Assembly: GCF_030403435.1 (NCBI RefSeq)
Contig: NZ_JAUEPH010000002.1
Span: 124,001-188,000, forward strand
Source: Algoriphagus sediminis
GTDB lineage: Bacteria > Bacteroidota > Bacteroidia > Cytophagales > Cyclobacteriaceae
DNA length: 64,000 nt
Direction: 5' to 3'
Each line of letters opens with the position of its first letter. The stretch's first letter is position 1. A program made the translations under genes and the position numbers. This document shows positions 6,145 through 13,930 of this stretch, in pieces. The notes beneath the pieces are model-generated. The model searched no databases, was not told the DNA's origin, and saw nothing but the letters and a program-made list of their open reading frames with translations.

Positions 6145-8769
6145 TCACTCTGTACGAATGGATTTGACAGGATTGGCTAAAGCTGTCTTCACAGCCTGAA
6201 AGCCTACCGTCAAAAGGGTGATTAGCATGGCTCCAAAGCATGTAAATAGAAATGCACTTAGAGGTATATCCATTTTATAATCGAATCCGCTTAACCATTT
6301 TTCCATGAGGTAATAAGCAATGGGTGAGGCGATTAAAGAAGCTACTAAAACCAGGATAAAGAAGTCTTTCGTCAGTAGCTGCCAAAGATTTGCGGTGGAT
6401 GCACCAAGAACTTTGCGCAAGCCAATTTCTTTAGATCTTTTCTCTGCTAGAAATGAAGCCAAGCCAAATAAGCCTAAGCAGCTGATGAAAATTGCGAAAC
6501 CCGATAAGAAAGCTCCTATTTCCCCGATTTGCTCCTGAGATTCAAATTTAGCCAAGTATTCATCTTCAAGGACTTTGAGATCGGTGTAAGCTTCTGGCGC
6601 CACTCTTTTGTAGGTTTGACCTATAGTTTCCAAGGCTTCTCCAAAAGGAATTCCCTCTTTGATCCGAATAAACTGCCAGTAAAGCTGACGGTCCGAAAGA
6701 AACATAATTCCTGGGCTGCTATCCTCGAAGGGATCGCCTTTAATCAGGTCTCTCACTACACCTATGATGGTAAATTCGGGATAACCCCAAAATTCATCCT
6801 CCGTAAGGACAGTTTTGCCAATCGGGTCTTCCAAGCCCATTTTGGCCAAAGCAGATTCCGTGATAATGACTCCAGCTTTATCAGTTTCCATGTTTTCGTT
6901 GAAATCTCTTCCCTGAAGAACTTCCCATCCAACCGCTTTACCATATTCAGGGCTTATTCGAATGGTATTGAAAGCAATTCCCTTATCGCTTTCGGGGCCT
7001 CCCCAGCTGAATCCATCATTATTACCAAATGTATTGGTTAAGGGGTAATTGGCCTCACCAATTTCCTCAACCACCCCCGTGTTAAATAACTCTTGTCTCA
7101 GCGTTCTGAAATTTTCCCAAAGCTGATCTGAGTTTTTCGGCATCATCAGTAAACCTTCTCGTTCGTAACCTACGGGGCGATTCTTCACATGTTGGATCTG
7201 CTGGTAGATTACTATGGTACCCATGATCACAATGAAGGATACGCAGAACTGAAAAATTACAAGAACTTTTCTCGGCAGACTCGTTTGTCTTCCCGAAGTT
7301 ATCCCACCTTTTAGAGATTTGATAGGATTAAAGGATGATAGGTAAAGCGCAGGATAGCTACCAGCGAGAAGGCCGGTAATTAGCGTAAAAAATAGACCTG
7401 CAATCCAAAAAACAGGGTTTAACCAAGGTGCGCTTATGTCTTTGGCGGCCAGTTCATTGAACCAAGGGAGTACTATTACTAGCAGGCCCAAAGAAAGGAT
7501 AAAGGCAAATAATGCGACCAAAACTGATTCGGTAAGAAACTGATGAGTAAGATGATTCCTTAAGGAACCCATGGTTTTTCTCACGCCAATTTCTTTGGCT
7601 CTACTTTCGGATCTGGCTGTACTTAAATTCATAAAATTCACGCAAGCGAGAACCAATACAGCAATTCCAAGGGCGGAGAATATCCAGATGAACTTCTGTT
7701 TAGCGCTGGTGATGCTTACTCCATTTTCCCATTCAGATTTGAGATGCCAATCTTTCATGGGATGAAGAAAAAGATTGCGTTCATGGTTTTTATCGATATT
7801 CGTATTGTATGCATCTTTAATGATAGCACTTGCGGTCTGAAGGTCTACCCCTTCATGAAGCTCTACATAAAGTCGCATGTTCTGATTATCCCAAACATTC
7901 AGGTCTGACCAGCCATACAGAAAAACGTCTAAAGGCGCGATGAACTGTGCATCGAAAAATTCTGAGTTTCGAGGGATATCTTTAAAAACCCCGGTAACAA
8001 GTGCATCTACTTGCTCATTGAATCTTACTTCTTGTCCGATTGGGTCGCGATCGCCAAAAATCTTTTCAGCCAATGATTGCGAAATCATAATGGTTTTCAA
8101 ATCCTTCAATCCATCCAAGGTTCCGGCCATCATTTCGAGGCTCAGCATTTCCGGAGCATTGGGCTGCATATAGTAACCGTTTTCCAAAAAGCTATCCTTA
8201 CCCGAGGTAATCACTATTTCCTGAGGCCTGGAATAGCACATGGCTACATTTTTGAATTGTGCCTGATAGGTATCTTGAATATGCGTTCCAAGCCCCGTGG
8301 GAACAGAAGAATTGACATGGATGCCATCATCACCTCCAAAATCCGAACGAAATAATACTTGAGCCAGGCGATCATAATTCTTGTGGTAAGTATTGTAAGT
8401 GAGTTCATTGTGAACCCATAAGGCAATCAAAATTGCAACGCACATACCGAAGGCTAAACCTCCGATATTGATGAATGAGAAACCCTTATTTCTAATGAGG
8501 TTTCTGTAACCAATTTTAAAATAGCTTTTGTACATAGCGGCAGTGGTTAGGTTTTCAAATCCTTTTATGGGCTTTATGATTCCGGGTCGAAAAAGGAAGA
8601 AAACGTCCCGAATGAACTTCAGATCAGCTTTTTGCTGCCCCATTTCACTCTTATGGATAAAGTATTCTTCAAGAAGATCACCCTCGATGAAGTCATGCAT
8701 GGAGGGTTTGCAGAACCACTCGAAAAACTTCATAGCGAACTTTGGTGGAAATTCTCGGGAATTCTTCAT
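6145..8769 (-). CDS. FtsX/MacB-type ABC permease with N-terminal prefix domain
   Basis: 874 residues from the ATG at 8769. That start forms an ATGA overlap with the padR stop and is preferred over an upstream ATG at 8823. The first 60-80 residues (F-F-E-W-F-C-K-P, then F-I-E-G-D-L-L-E-E-Y) match the 'permease prefix' domain found on PadR-linked permeases. Two MacB-like periplasmic domains and two FtsX domains follow; C-terminal helices carry E-I-G-L-R-K-V-L-G-A-S, and the first core has E-I-G-V-R-K-T-M-G-S. No ATPase is encoded next to it, so it must recruit one encoded elsewhere. The substrate is unknown; the family exports peptides, antibiotics or lipoproteins. Confidence 0.9.
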   Translation of the reverse strand: MKNSREFPPKFAMKFFEWFCKPSMHDFIEGDLLEEYFIHKSEMGQQKADLKFIRDVFFLFRPGIIKPIKGFENLTTAAMYKSYFKIGYRNLIRNKGFSFINIGGLAFGMCVAILIALWVHNELTYNTYHKNYDRLAQVLFRSDFGGDDGIHVNSSVPTGLGTHIQDTYQAQFKNVAMCYSRPQEIVITSGKDSFLENGYYMQPNAPEMLSLEMMAGTLDGLKDLKTIMISQSLAEKIFGDRDPIGQEVRFNEQVDALVTGVFKDIPRNSEFFDAQFIAPLDVFLYGWSDLNVWDNQNMRLYVELHEGVDLQTASAIIKDAYNTNIDKNHERNLFLHPMKDWHLKSEWENGVSITSAKQKFIWIFSALGIAVLVLACVNFMNLSTARSESRAKEIGVRKTMGSLRNHLTHQFLTESVLVALFAFILSLGLLVIVLPWFNELAAKDISAPWLNPVFWIAGLFFTLITGLLAGSYPALYLSSFNPIKSLKGGITSGRQTSLPRKVLVIFQFCVSFIVIMGTIVIYQQIQHVKNRPVGYEREGLLMMPKNSDQLWENFRTLRQELFNTGVVEEIGEANYPLTNTFGNNDGFSWGGPESDKGIAFNTIRISPEYGKAVGWEVLQGRDFNENMETDKAGVIITESALAKMGLEDPIGKTVLTEDEFWGYPEFTIIGVVRDLIKGDPFEDSSPGIMFLSDRQLYWQFIRIKEGIPFGEALETIGQTYKRVAPEAYTDLKVLEDEYLAKFESQEQIGEIGAFLSGFAIFISCLGLFGLASFLAEKRSKEIGLRKVLGASTANLWQLLTKDFFILVLVASLIASPIAYYLMEKWLSGFDYKMDIPLSAFLFTCFGAMLITLLTVGFQAVKTALANPVKSIRTE

Positions 8770-9116
8770 CCTATAGGAGCTTGAAGTTTCAGATTTAGAA
8801 TGGTTTTCGGCATTGCATCCCATAGCTTTTCACGCATATCTTTGGAGTGAGCAATGGCTTGTTTTCCTAGTCCGGTCATTTCGAAAAACCTCTTTGGTCT
8901 TCCTGCTCTTTCCTTAGTAGGCTCACCGGCAAAGGATTTTAAATATCCCTTTTCCTCAAGCCTTTTTAATGCTGTATGCAAAGCCCCCATGCTTACACTT
9001 CGCGAAAGTCTTCCTTCGATCTCATTTTTAATAGCTACGCTGTATGCGGAGTTATTTAAAATGCCGACAGTAAGCATCACGATTTCCTCAAACTCTCCTA
9101 ATTGAAAATTTTTCAT
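8766..9116 (-). CDS. PadR-family transcriptional regulator
   Basis: 116 residues, a small winged-helix protein: E-E-I-V-M-L-T-V-G-I-L at the start, then G-A-L-H-T-A-L-K-R-L-E-E-K-G-Y-L as recognition helix and wing, and a helical C-terminus for dimerisation. Regulators of this size are typically fused in operons with prefix-domain FtsX permeases and repress them. The ATGA overlap with the permease supports this. A duplicated TATCTAAATGTAG element upstream is the likely operator. Confidence 0.9.
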   Translation of the reverse strand: MKNFQLGEFEEIVMLTVGILNNSAYSVAIKNEIEGRLSRSVSMGALHTALKRLEEKGYLKSFAGEPTKERAGRPKRFFEMTGLGKQAIAHSKDMREKLWDAMPKTILNLKLQAPIG

Positions 9117-9129
9117 ATTCTTTAAATAA

Positions 9130-9169
9130 TATCTAAATGTAGGAAAATAATTTTATCTAAATGTAGATA
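9130..9169. promoter_or_regulatory. Duplicated PadR operator candidate
   Basis: TATCTAAATGTAG occurs at 9130-9142 and again exactly 24 bp away at 9154-9166. The second copy extends to the hyphenated palindrome TATCT-AAATGT-AGATA. On the minus strand the first copy contains TACATTTA (9134-9141), one base from the TAnnTTTG -7 element. A repressor bound to both copies would cover the -7 and -33 regions of padR. Confidence 0.6.
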
Positions 9170-9274
9170 AACCAAGATTTGACCAGATTTTTATAAAAAT
9201 AGGAGTGGCTTTGCACATCAATTAGAGGATTTAATCCAATATCCTTAACTTCTGTTGATTATAACCCAAACACC

Positions 9275-11692
9275 ATGAACTCTAGAAAATCGCCCACGCT
9301 TCTCATACTTTTCATAGCTATCCTATTTTCTTGTAATCCAGGCGCGGATAAATCGCTGGATCAACTAAGGGAGGATGTAGAAGTGATTCGGGATGAAAAT
9401 GGCATCAACCACATATTTGCTCAAAATGAGGAAGACTTGTTTTTTATGCAGGGCTATTTGGCTGCCAGAGATCGTTTGTTTCAATTTGAGATTTGGAGGA
9501 GGCAAGCCACTGGAACATTGGCTGAAATTCTGGGAGAGCGGGAATTTGAAAGAGATCGGGGAGTTAGACTTTTTAAGTTTCGTGGGGACAAAGAAACAGA
9601 GCTTCGGCATTATCATCCGAGAGGAGTGAAGATAGTGGATTCCTTCGTCTCTGGAATCAATGCCTACATAACGGAAGCAAATGCAAATCCAGAGTCATTA
9701 CCTATTGAGTTTCAAATGCTCGGAATTAAACCGGAACCTTGGACATGGGAAGTGGTGATTTCCAGGCATCAGGGACTTCTTGAAAATGTAAAGGATGAGC
9801 TAGAAATCAGTAGAGTGGTAAGTTTAATTGGAAAGGAAGAAGCAAAGAAGCTTTATTATTTCCATCCAAATGAGCCTATTCTTGAAATTGATTCAAGAAT
9901 CTCCAAAGATTTACTTTTTAGGGATATTCTGGCACCTTATGAGGCTTTTCGAACATCAGTAAAATTTCAGCCGGAAGATTTGAAACCAGAGTTTCAGGCA
10001 AAAACCGAAGATGCGGAAATAGCTTTGGCGGAGTGGGAAAATGAATTAAAAACAACTCTGGAGGCCGATGCTTTTGCCCAGGGATCAAATAACTGGGTGC
10101 TTAGTGGAAAGAAAACAGAAAGTGGTTTTCCATTCATGGCAAATGATCCTCATCGTCTTCAGGCAGCTCCTTCTCTCCGCTATTGGGTACACCTAAATGC
10201 CCCTGGTTGGAATGTAGTCGGTGGAGGTGAGCCTGTTATTCCCGGGGTCTCTATTGGACATAATGATTTTGGAGCTTGGGGACTCACCATTTTTTCGACC
10301 GATAATGAAGACATGAGGGTTTATGATTTGCATCCGGATGACCCTAATCGATATTGGTTTAATGATGAGTGGAAGACCATGGAATCCATTCAAGATACTA
10401 TTCAGATCAAGAATCAAGAGCCGAGGATAGTTACACATTTTTTCACTGTACACGGGCCAGTCACTTTTATTGATGAAGAGCTGGACAAAGCCGTCGCAGT
10501 TCAATGCGCCTGGTTAGAACCCGGATCCGCACCCTATTTGGCAAGTTTGAAAATGGACCAATCTCAATCCTGGGAGGAGTTTCGGGAAGCCTGTGCCAAT
10601 AATTATATTCCGGCTGAGAACATGGTTTGGGCGGATAGAGATGGAAACATTGGCTGGCAGGCTACGGGTATTGCCCCGATTAGAAAGGGTTTCTCTGGTT
10701 TGGTGCCGACCATGGGAGACGGTAGCCTAGAGTGGGAAGGATATTTACCTATTGAAGACCGGCCCCATAATTATAATCCAGAGTCAGGGTTTATTGCTAC
10801 TGCAAATGAGAACCTTGCCAAAGAAGATTATCCTTTTCCCGAAGCTCTTGGATTTGAGTGGTCAGATAATTATAGGGGAGAACGAATTCGGGAGGTTCTA
10901 TCCCAAGATAAGAAGTTCACTATCGCTGAAATGGGTGCTCTGCAAAATGATTATCTCTCCCTTCCGGCAAGAGAATTGATACCTTTTCTTCAGGACCTAA
11001 GCTTTGAAAATTCTAGGGTAGATTCATTGAAAGAGACTTTATCCACCTGGGATTTCACTCTAAACCCTGAATCGGTACAAGCTGGGGTGTATGTCATGTG
11101 GGAAAGAGAACTTAGAAAGCTAGCTCTTGAGTTGGCAGCACCTGAAGAAGTGAGAGAATTTATGGGTGCGATTCAATTGACAAGGGTGATTGATTGGGTA
11201 AAAGATCCAGTCCTAATTTTTGACTCAGAAGCAGAAAAACAAAGGAATAGCTGGCTCAGCCAATCTTTTGAAAAGGCCATATCAGCTTTGGAACAAAAAC
11301 TTGGGCCAAATCCAAAAAACTGGCAGTACGGTCAAGAGGATTACAAGCATGCTTTGATTTATCACCCTTTGGGTAGAGTAGTTTCGGAGGAATGGAAGTC
11401 AAAGCTTAATGCGGGTCCACTTCCAAGAGGTGGATACAGTTTTACGCCGAGTGCCAATGCTTATGGAGATAATAATACATCTGGAGCCTCCTTTAGAATT
11501 CTCGTAGATACAGAGGATTGGGAGGGTACTCAAGGGATTAATAACCCGGGACAATCTGGGGATGTAGCAAGTCCCTTTTATAAAAACCTATTTCCTATTT
11601 GGGCTAATGACGAATACGTGGGCATTCCTTTTGAAATCGAATCGGTCAGGAATATGGCTCATGAGATACAAGTTTTTAGAGCTGGAAATTAG
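9275..11692 (+). CDS. Penicillin acylase-family lipoprotein
   Basis: 805 residues. The signal peptide ends in the lipobox FSC with Cys20, so the protein is probably a lipoprotein. Next come D-E-N-G-I-N-H-I-F-A and F-M-Q-G-Y-L-A-A-R-D-R-L-F-Q, the conserved opening of Ntn-hydrolase penicillin acylases. The catalytic N-terminal serine of the beta chain is Ser271 in A-F-A-Q-G-S-N-N-W, where autoproteolysis would occur after Gly270. A-N-D-P-H and the downstream G-G-E-P-V-I-P-G-V-S-I-G-H-N sequences fit the beta chain. It hydrolyses amide bonds of acyl substrates; acyl-homoserine lactones, penicillins or peptides are all possible. It is monocistronic with its own terminator. Confidence 0.92.
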   Translation: MNSRKSPTLLILFIAILFSCNPGADKSLDQLREDVEVIRDENGINHIFAQNEEDLFFMQGYLAARDRLFQFEIWRRQATGTLAEILGEREFERDRGVRLFKFRGDKETELRHYHPRGVKIVDSFVSGINAYITEANANPESLPIEFQMLGIKPEPWTWEVVISRHQGLLENVKDELEISRVVSLIGKEEAKKLYYFHPNEPILEIDSRISKDLLFRDILAPYEAFRTSVKFQPEDLKPEFQAKTEDAEIALAEWENELKTTLEADAFAQGSNNWVLSGKKTESGFPFMANDPHRLQAAPSLRYWVHLNAPGWNVVGGGEPVIPGVSIGHNDFGAWGLTIFSTDNEDMRVYDLHPDDPNRYWFNDEWKTMESIQDTIQIKNQEPRIVTHFFTVHGPVTFIDEELDKAVAVQCAWLEPGSAPYLASLKMDQSQSWEEFREACANNYIPAENMVWADRDGNIGWQATGIAPIRKGFSGLVPTMGDGSLEWEGYLPIEDRPHNYNPESGFIATANENLAKEDYPFPEALGFEWSDNYRGERIREVLSQDKKFTIAEMGALQNDYLSLPARELIPFLQDLSFENSRVDSLKETLSTWDFTLNPESVQAGVYVMWERELRKLALELAAPEEVREFMGAIQLTRVIDWVKDPVLIFDSEAEKQRNSWLSQSFEKAISALEQKLGPNPKNWQYGQEDYKHALIYHPLGRVVSEEWKSKLNAGPLPRGGYSFTPSANAYGDNNTSGASFRILVDTEDWEGTQGINNPGQSGDVASPFYKNLFPIWANDEYVGIPFEIESVRNMAHEIQVFRAGN

Positions 11693-11709
11693 TCTTGTTT
11701 TCAGAATAA

Positions 11710-11735
11710 AAAAGGCTTCCAAGTGGAAGCCTTTT
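11710..11735 (+). terminator. Intrinsic terminator of the acylase gene
   Basis: An 11-bp stem AAAAGGCTTCC/GGAAGCCTTTT with a 4-base loop. It could also act on the minus strand for the antiporter operon. Confidence 0.85.
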
Positions 11736-11787
11736 GAATGCCGATCATCAACTAAACTTGAGAAAAGCTTTACCCCGTATGGGTAAT

Positions 11788-11913
11788 TCAGCCATTTTCA
11801 ATCCGGCATACATACATACCGAATTTTGGACCTGTAAGTTTGGCTGATTTGAATAAATATGACTTTGGGTGAAATAAGCTGATCACTGGTTTTAAAATCC
11901 CTGATAATAGCAT
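11788..11913 (-). CDS. Candidate 41-residue small protein
   Basis: An ATG-initiated frame of 41 codons starts 19 bp after the antiporter stop on the same strand. The product begins with a hydrophobic stretch (M-L-L-S-G-I-L-K-P-V-I-S-L-F), followed by a basic segment K-S-A-K-L-T-G-P-K-F-G. A tandem ATGTATGTATG lies inside; shifting frame there would extend the product by about 20 residues, so the frame may be a decayed longer gene. No family is recognised. It may be a real small gene at the end of the ATPase/MscS/antiporter operon, or chance. Confidence 0.25.
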   Translation of the reverse strand: MLLSGILKPVISLFHPKSYLFKSAKLTGPKFGMYVCRIENG

Positions 11914-11932
11914 TTGAGCTGCATTAATCCAC

Positions 11933-13210
11933 TTATTTCGTTTTTGATTCAGCTTCTATTACCGTGGGAGCCTTCCAGCGGACATTATCCACTTTTCTAC
12001 TTTGTGCCTTTTGAATGGCTTGCTGACTCCGCTTTTTATCATAGATCATCGCAAAAGTCATTATTAAGCTTGTCCCGATAATCACAAATAAAAGAATGCC
12101 TGGCTCAAAGCTTTCTATCTGTGCCTCCACAGGGATGGCGTAGAATAATAGCACGGTGATCAATCCTCTCGGTGCGATGAAAAGCTGAGGTAGCATATCC
12201 TTACCCACAAAAATCATCAAGAGAATCAGTCGAATCAGGTAAATCGATAAAATCAAAAGTGAGCTAATTAAGGCTACTTGCCAATCGAAAAGTGAAGATA
12301 CCACTATGGTAATACCGAAAATCACGAAGAAAAAGGTCCGTACTACAAAGGCTGATTCTGCGGTAATGGTATGCAATTCATGATAAATTTGATGGGCTTT
12401 ATCATAATTAAGCAACCTGGATAGCTTTCCTTGAAAGAAGATCTTCATGTTGGCAATCACTAATCCGAAAATCAAAATGATCAGCAGAGAGGAGAGGTGC
12501 ATTTTTTTCCCTAAAGCATATAGCAAAAGTAGAAGAGCAATCAGGAGGAACTGCTTAACCTGAGTTTTAATATTCTGGAAGACCAAAATGATGGCATAAC
12601 TCGCTATCAAAGAAAGTACAACCGTAAGCACCACGTTCCCGCCAAAACCAAATAAACCTGAGCCTTCGCTCGGATCTAATCTTCCAGTGAGAAAGTAGAA
12701 CATCATAATTCCCAATATATCTGAGAAAGTACCCTCATAGATATGAAATTCTCTTTTGGCCTTATTTAGTCCTTCCACACTTGGAATGATAATGGCACTC
12801 GAAAGAATAGAAAGAGGAGTGGCGTATAACCATGCCGATTCTGTGGACATATCAGGAATGAAACTCTGCAGAATCCACACAGCTGCCCATGCGGAAGCCA
12901 GTAAACCAATCAACGCCACCGAAAATGACTTGAATATTGGAATGAGTTTTTCTTTTTTCAACTCCAACTCTAGAGCGGCTTCCAAGACAATCATGATCAA
13001 CCCGACTATTCCCAAAACTTCAAGAATCGGGAAAAAGTCAATTTCATCACTCGTAACAGATCTAAGTAAGTATTGTAGGCCTATCCCCAGCCCGATAAGC
13101 ATAAGCACTGAAGGAATATTGGTACGCTTTGAGATACCATTGAAAAGGAAGGACAAGATCAAAATGACCGAGGCCTCAATAATCAGATTATAAGATGAGA
13201 TTATTTCCAT
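11933..13210 (-). CDS. Cation:proton antiporter (CPA superfamily)
   Basis: 425 residues with about 11-13 hydrophobic helices. The start (I-L-S-F-L-F-N-G-I-S-K-R-T-N-I-P-S-V-L-M-L-I-G-L-G-I-G) is the standard first-helix pattern of CPA-type Na+/H+ exchangers. A short soluble basic tail ends the protein; no RCK/TrkA domain is present. It should exchange H+ for Na+ or K+ across the inner membrane. Its ATG follows the MscS-like gene by only 3 bp, so it is the third gene of a coupled operon led by a P-loop ATPase. Ion specificity cannot be read from sequence. Confidence 0.88.
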   Translation of the reverse strand: MEIISSYNLIIEASVILILSFLFNGISKRTNIPSVLMLIGLGIGLQYLLRSVTSDEIDFFPILEVLGIVGLIMIVLEAALELELKKEKLIPIFKSFSVALIGLLASAWAAVWILQSFIPDMSTESAWLYATPLSILSSAIIIPSVEGLNKAKREFHIYEGTFSDILGIMMFYFLTGRLDPSEGSGLFGFGGNVVLTVVLSLIASYAIILVFQNIKTQVKQFLLIALLLLLYALGKKMHLSSLLIILIFGLVIANMKIFFQGKLSRLLNYDKAHQIYHELHTITAESAFVVRTFFFVIFGITIVVSSLFDWQVALISSLLILSIYLIRLILLMIFVGKDMLPQLFIAPRGLITVLLFYAIPVEAQIESFEPGILLFVIIGTSLIMTFAMIYDKKRSQQAIQKAQSRKVDNVRWKAPTVIEAESKTK

Positions 13211-13213
13211 TGC

Positions 13214-13930
13214 TTATTCAAATTTATCGGTTTGACCGGTTTCGATCTCGTGTGAAGCCAGAAAGATATTTATGTCATCTGCGCTTGCACCTTTTTCAAG
13301 GGTAAAGTGAAATAAATACACTCCCTTGGTTTTAGTAGCTCTGAGCGATGTGCTTTTTCCAAAGGACAGAACAGGATTGGCAAACAAAATATCCAAAATC
13401 TCTGCTGAAGACTTCTCGGATTTTAAGTATAGGGATTGTCTTTGCTGATTAGCTTGCTGCGCAATTACCGAAAAACCCATCCGTTCAAAATCTCGGTACC
13501 AGACGAATTGCTCTCCGGTATCTGTACCAAGAATTAAGCCTAGCGAAGAAACCCTGTTGATCAAGCCCCGAGTACCCTCATTTTGAACCAGGGCACCCAC
13601 TTCGAGCATAGGGTTTGACTTTAGAAAAATTCCACTAACATAGTTTCTCAGATATGGAAAGGCGAAAATCGCTACAACTCCTGCAAAAACACCATGCCAA
13701 AGAAGATTGATAGCTACAAAACCCAATATCACCATGAGCCAGGCCATGGGAATATAAAACAGCTCAAAACGCTTGCTGTTTAACTTAAGTCTATTTCCTA
13801 TCCGGTTTTGGGTCATGTAGCGCTCTATAGAGATTCTTAAAAGACGAACCACTAAATATATTCCCAGAAGAATCAATGCCAGCATCCAAAGATTTTGCCA
13901 GCCGAATATGTTTTCGTCCTGTTCTATCAT
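13214..13930 (-). CDS. MscS-like membrane protein, degenerate
   Basis: 238 residues. Three hydrophobic helices (about 12-30, 57-75, 78-95) precede F-P-Y-L-R-N-Y-V-S-G-I-F-L-K-S-N-P and V-G-A-L-V, which correspond to the pore-helix/beta-domain junction of MscS channels (family pattern ...NFxxGIxLxxxxPFxVGDxI). The invariant glycines and the D of GDxI are lost, and the vestibule domain is short, so gating may differ from true MscS. A soluble C-terminal domain of about 130 residues follows. The start overlaps the ATPase stop (4 bp) and the antiporter follows after 3 bp. Confidence 0.65.
   Translation of the reverse strand: MIEQDENIFGWQNLWMLALILLGIYLVVRLLRISIERYMTQNRIGNRLKLNSKRFELFYIPMAWLMVILGFVAINLLWHGVFAGVVAIFAFPYLRNYVSGIFLKSNPMLEVGALVQNEGTRGLINRVSSLGLILGTDTGEQFVWYRDFERMGFSVIAQQANQQRQSLYLKSEKSSAEILDILFANPVLSFGKSTSLRATKTKGVYLFHFTLEKGASADDINIFLASHEIETGQTDKFE

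Noticed and set aside
6529..7041. 170-codon open frame on the plus strand
   Set aside because: Antisense shadow of the FtsX permease; no start signal and no family pattern.
12756..13193. 145-codon open frame on the plus strand
   Set aside because: It lies wholly antisense to the antiporter gene, whose membrane-helix pattern is clear; the plus frame has no recognisable fold.
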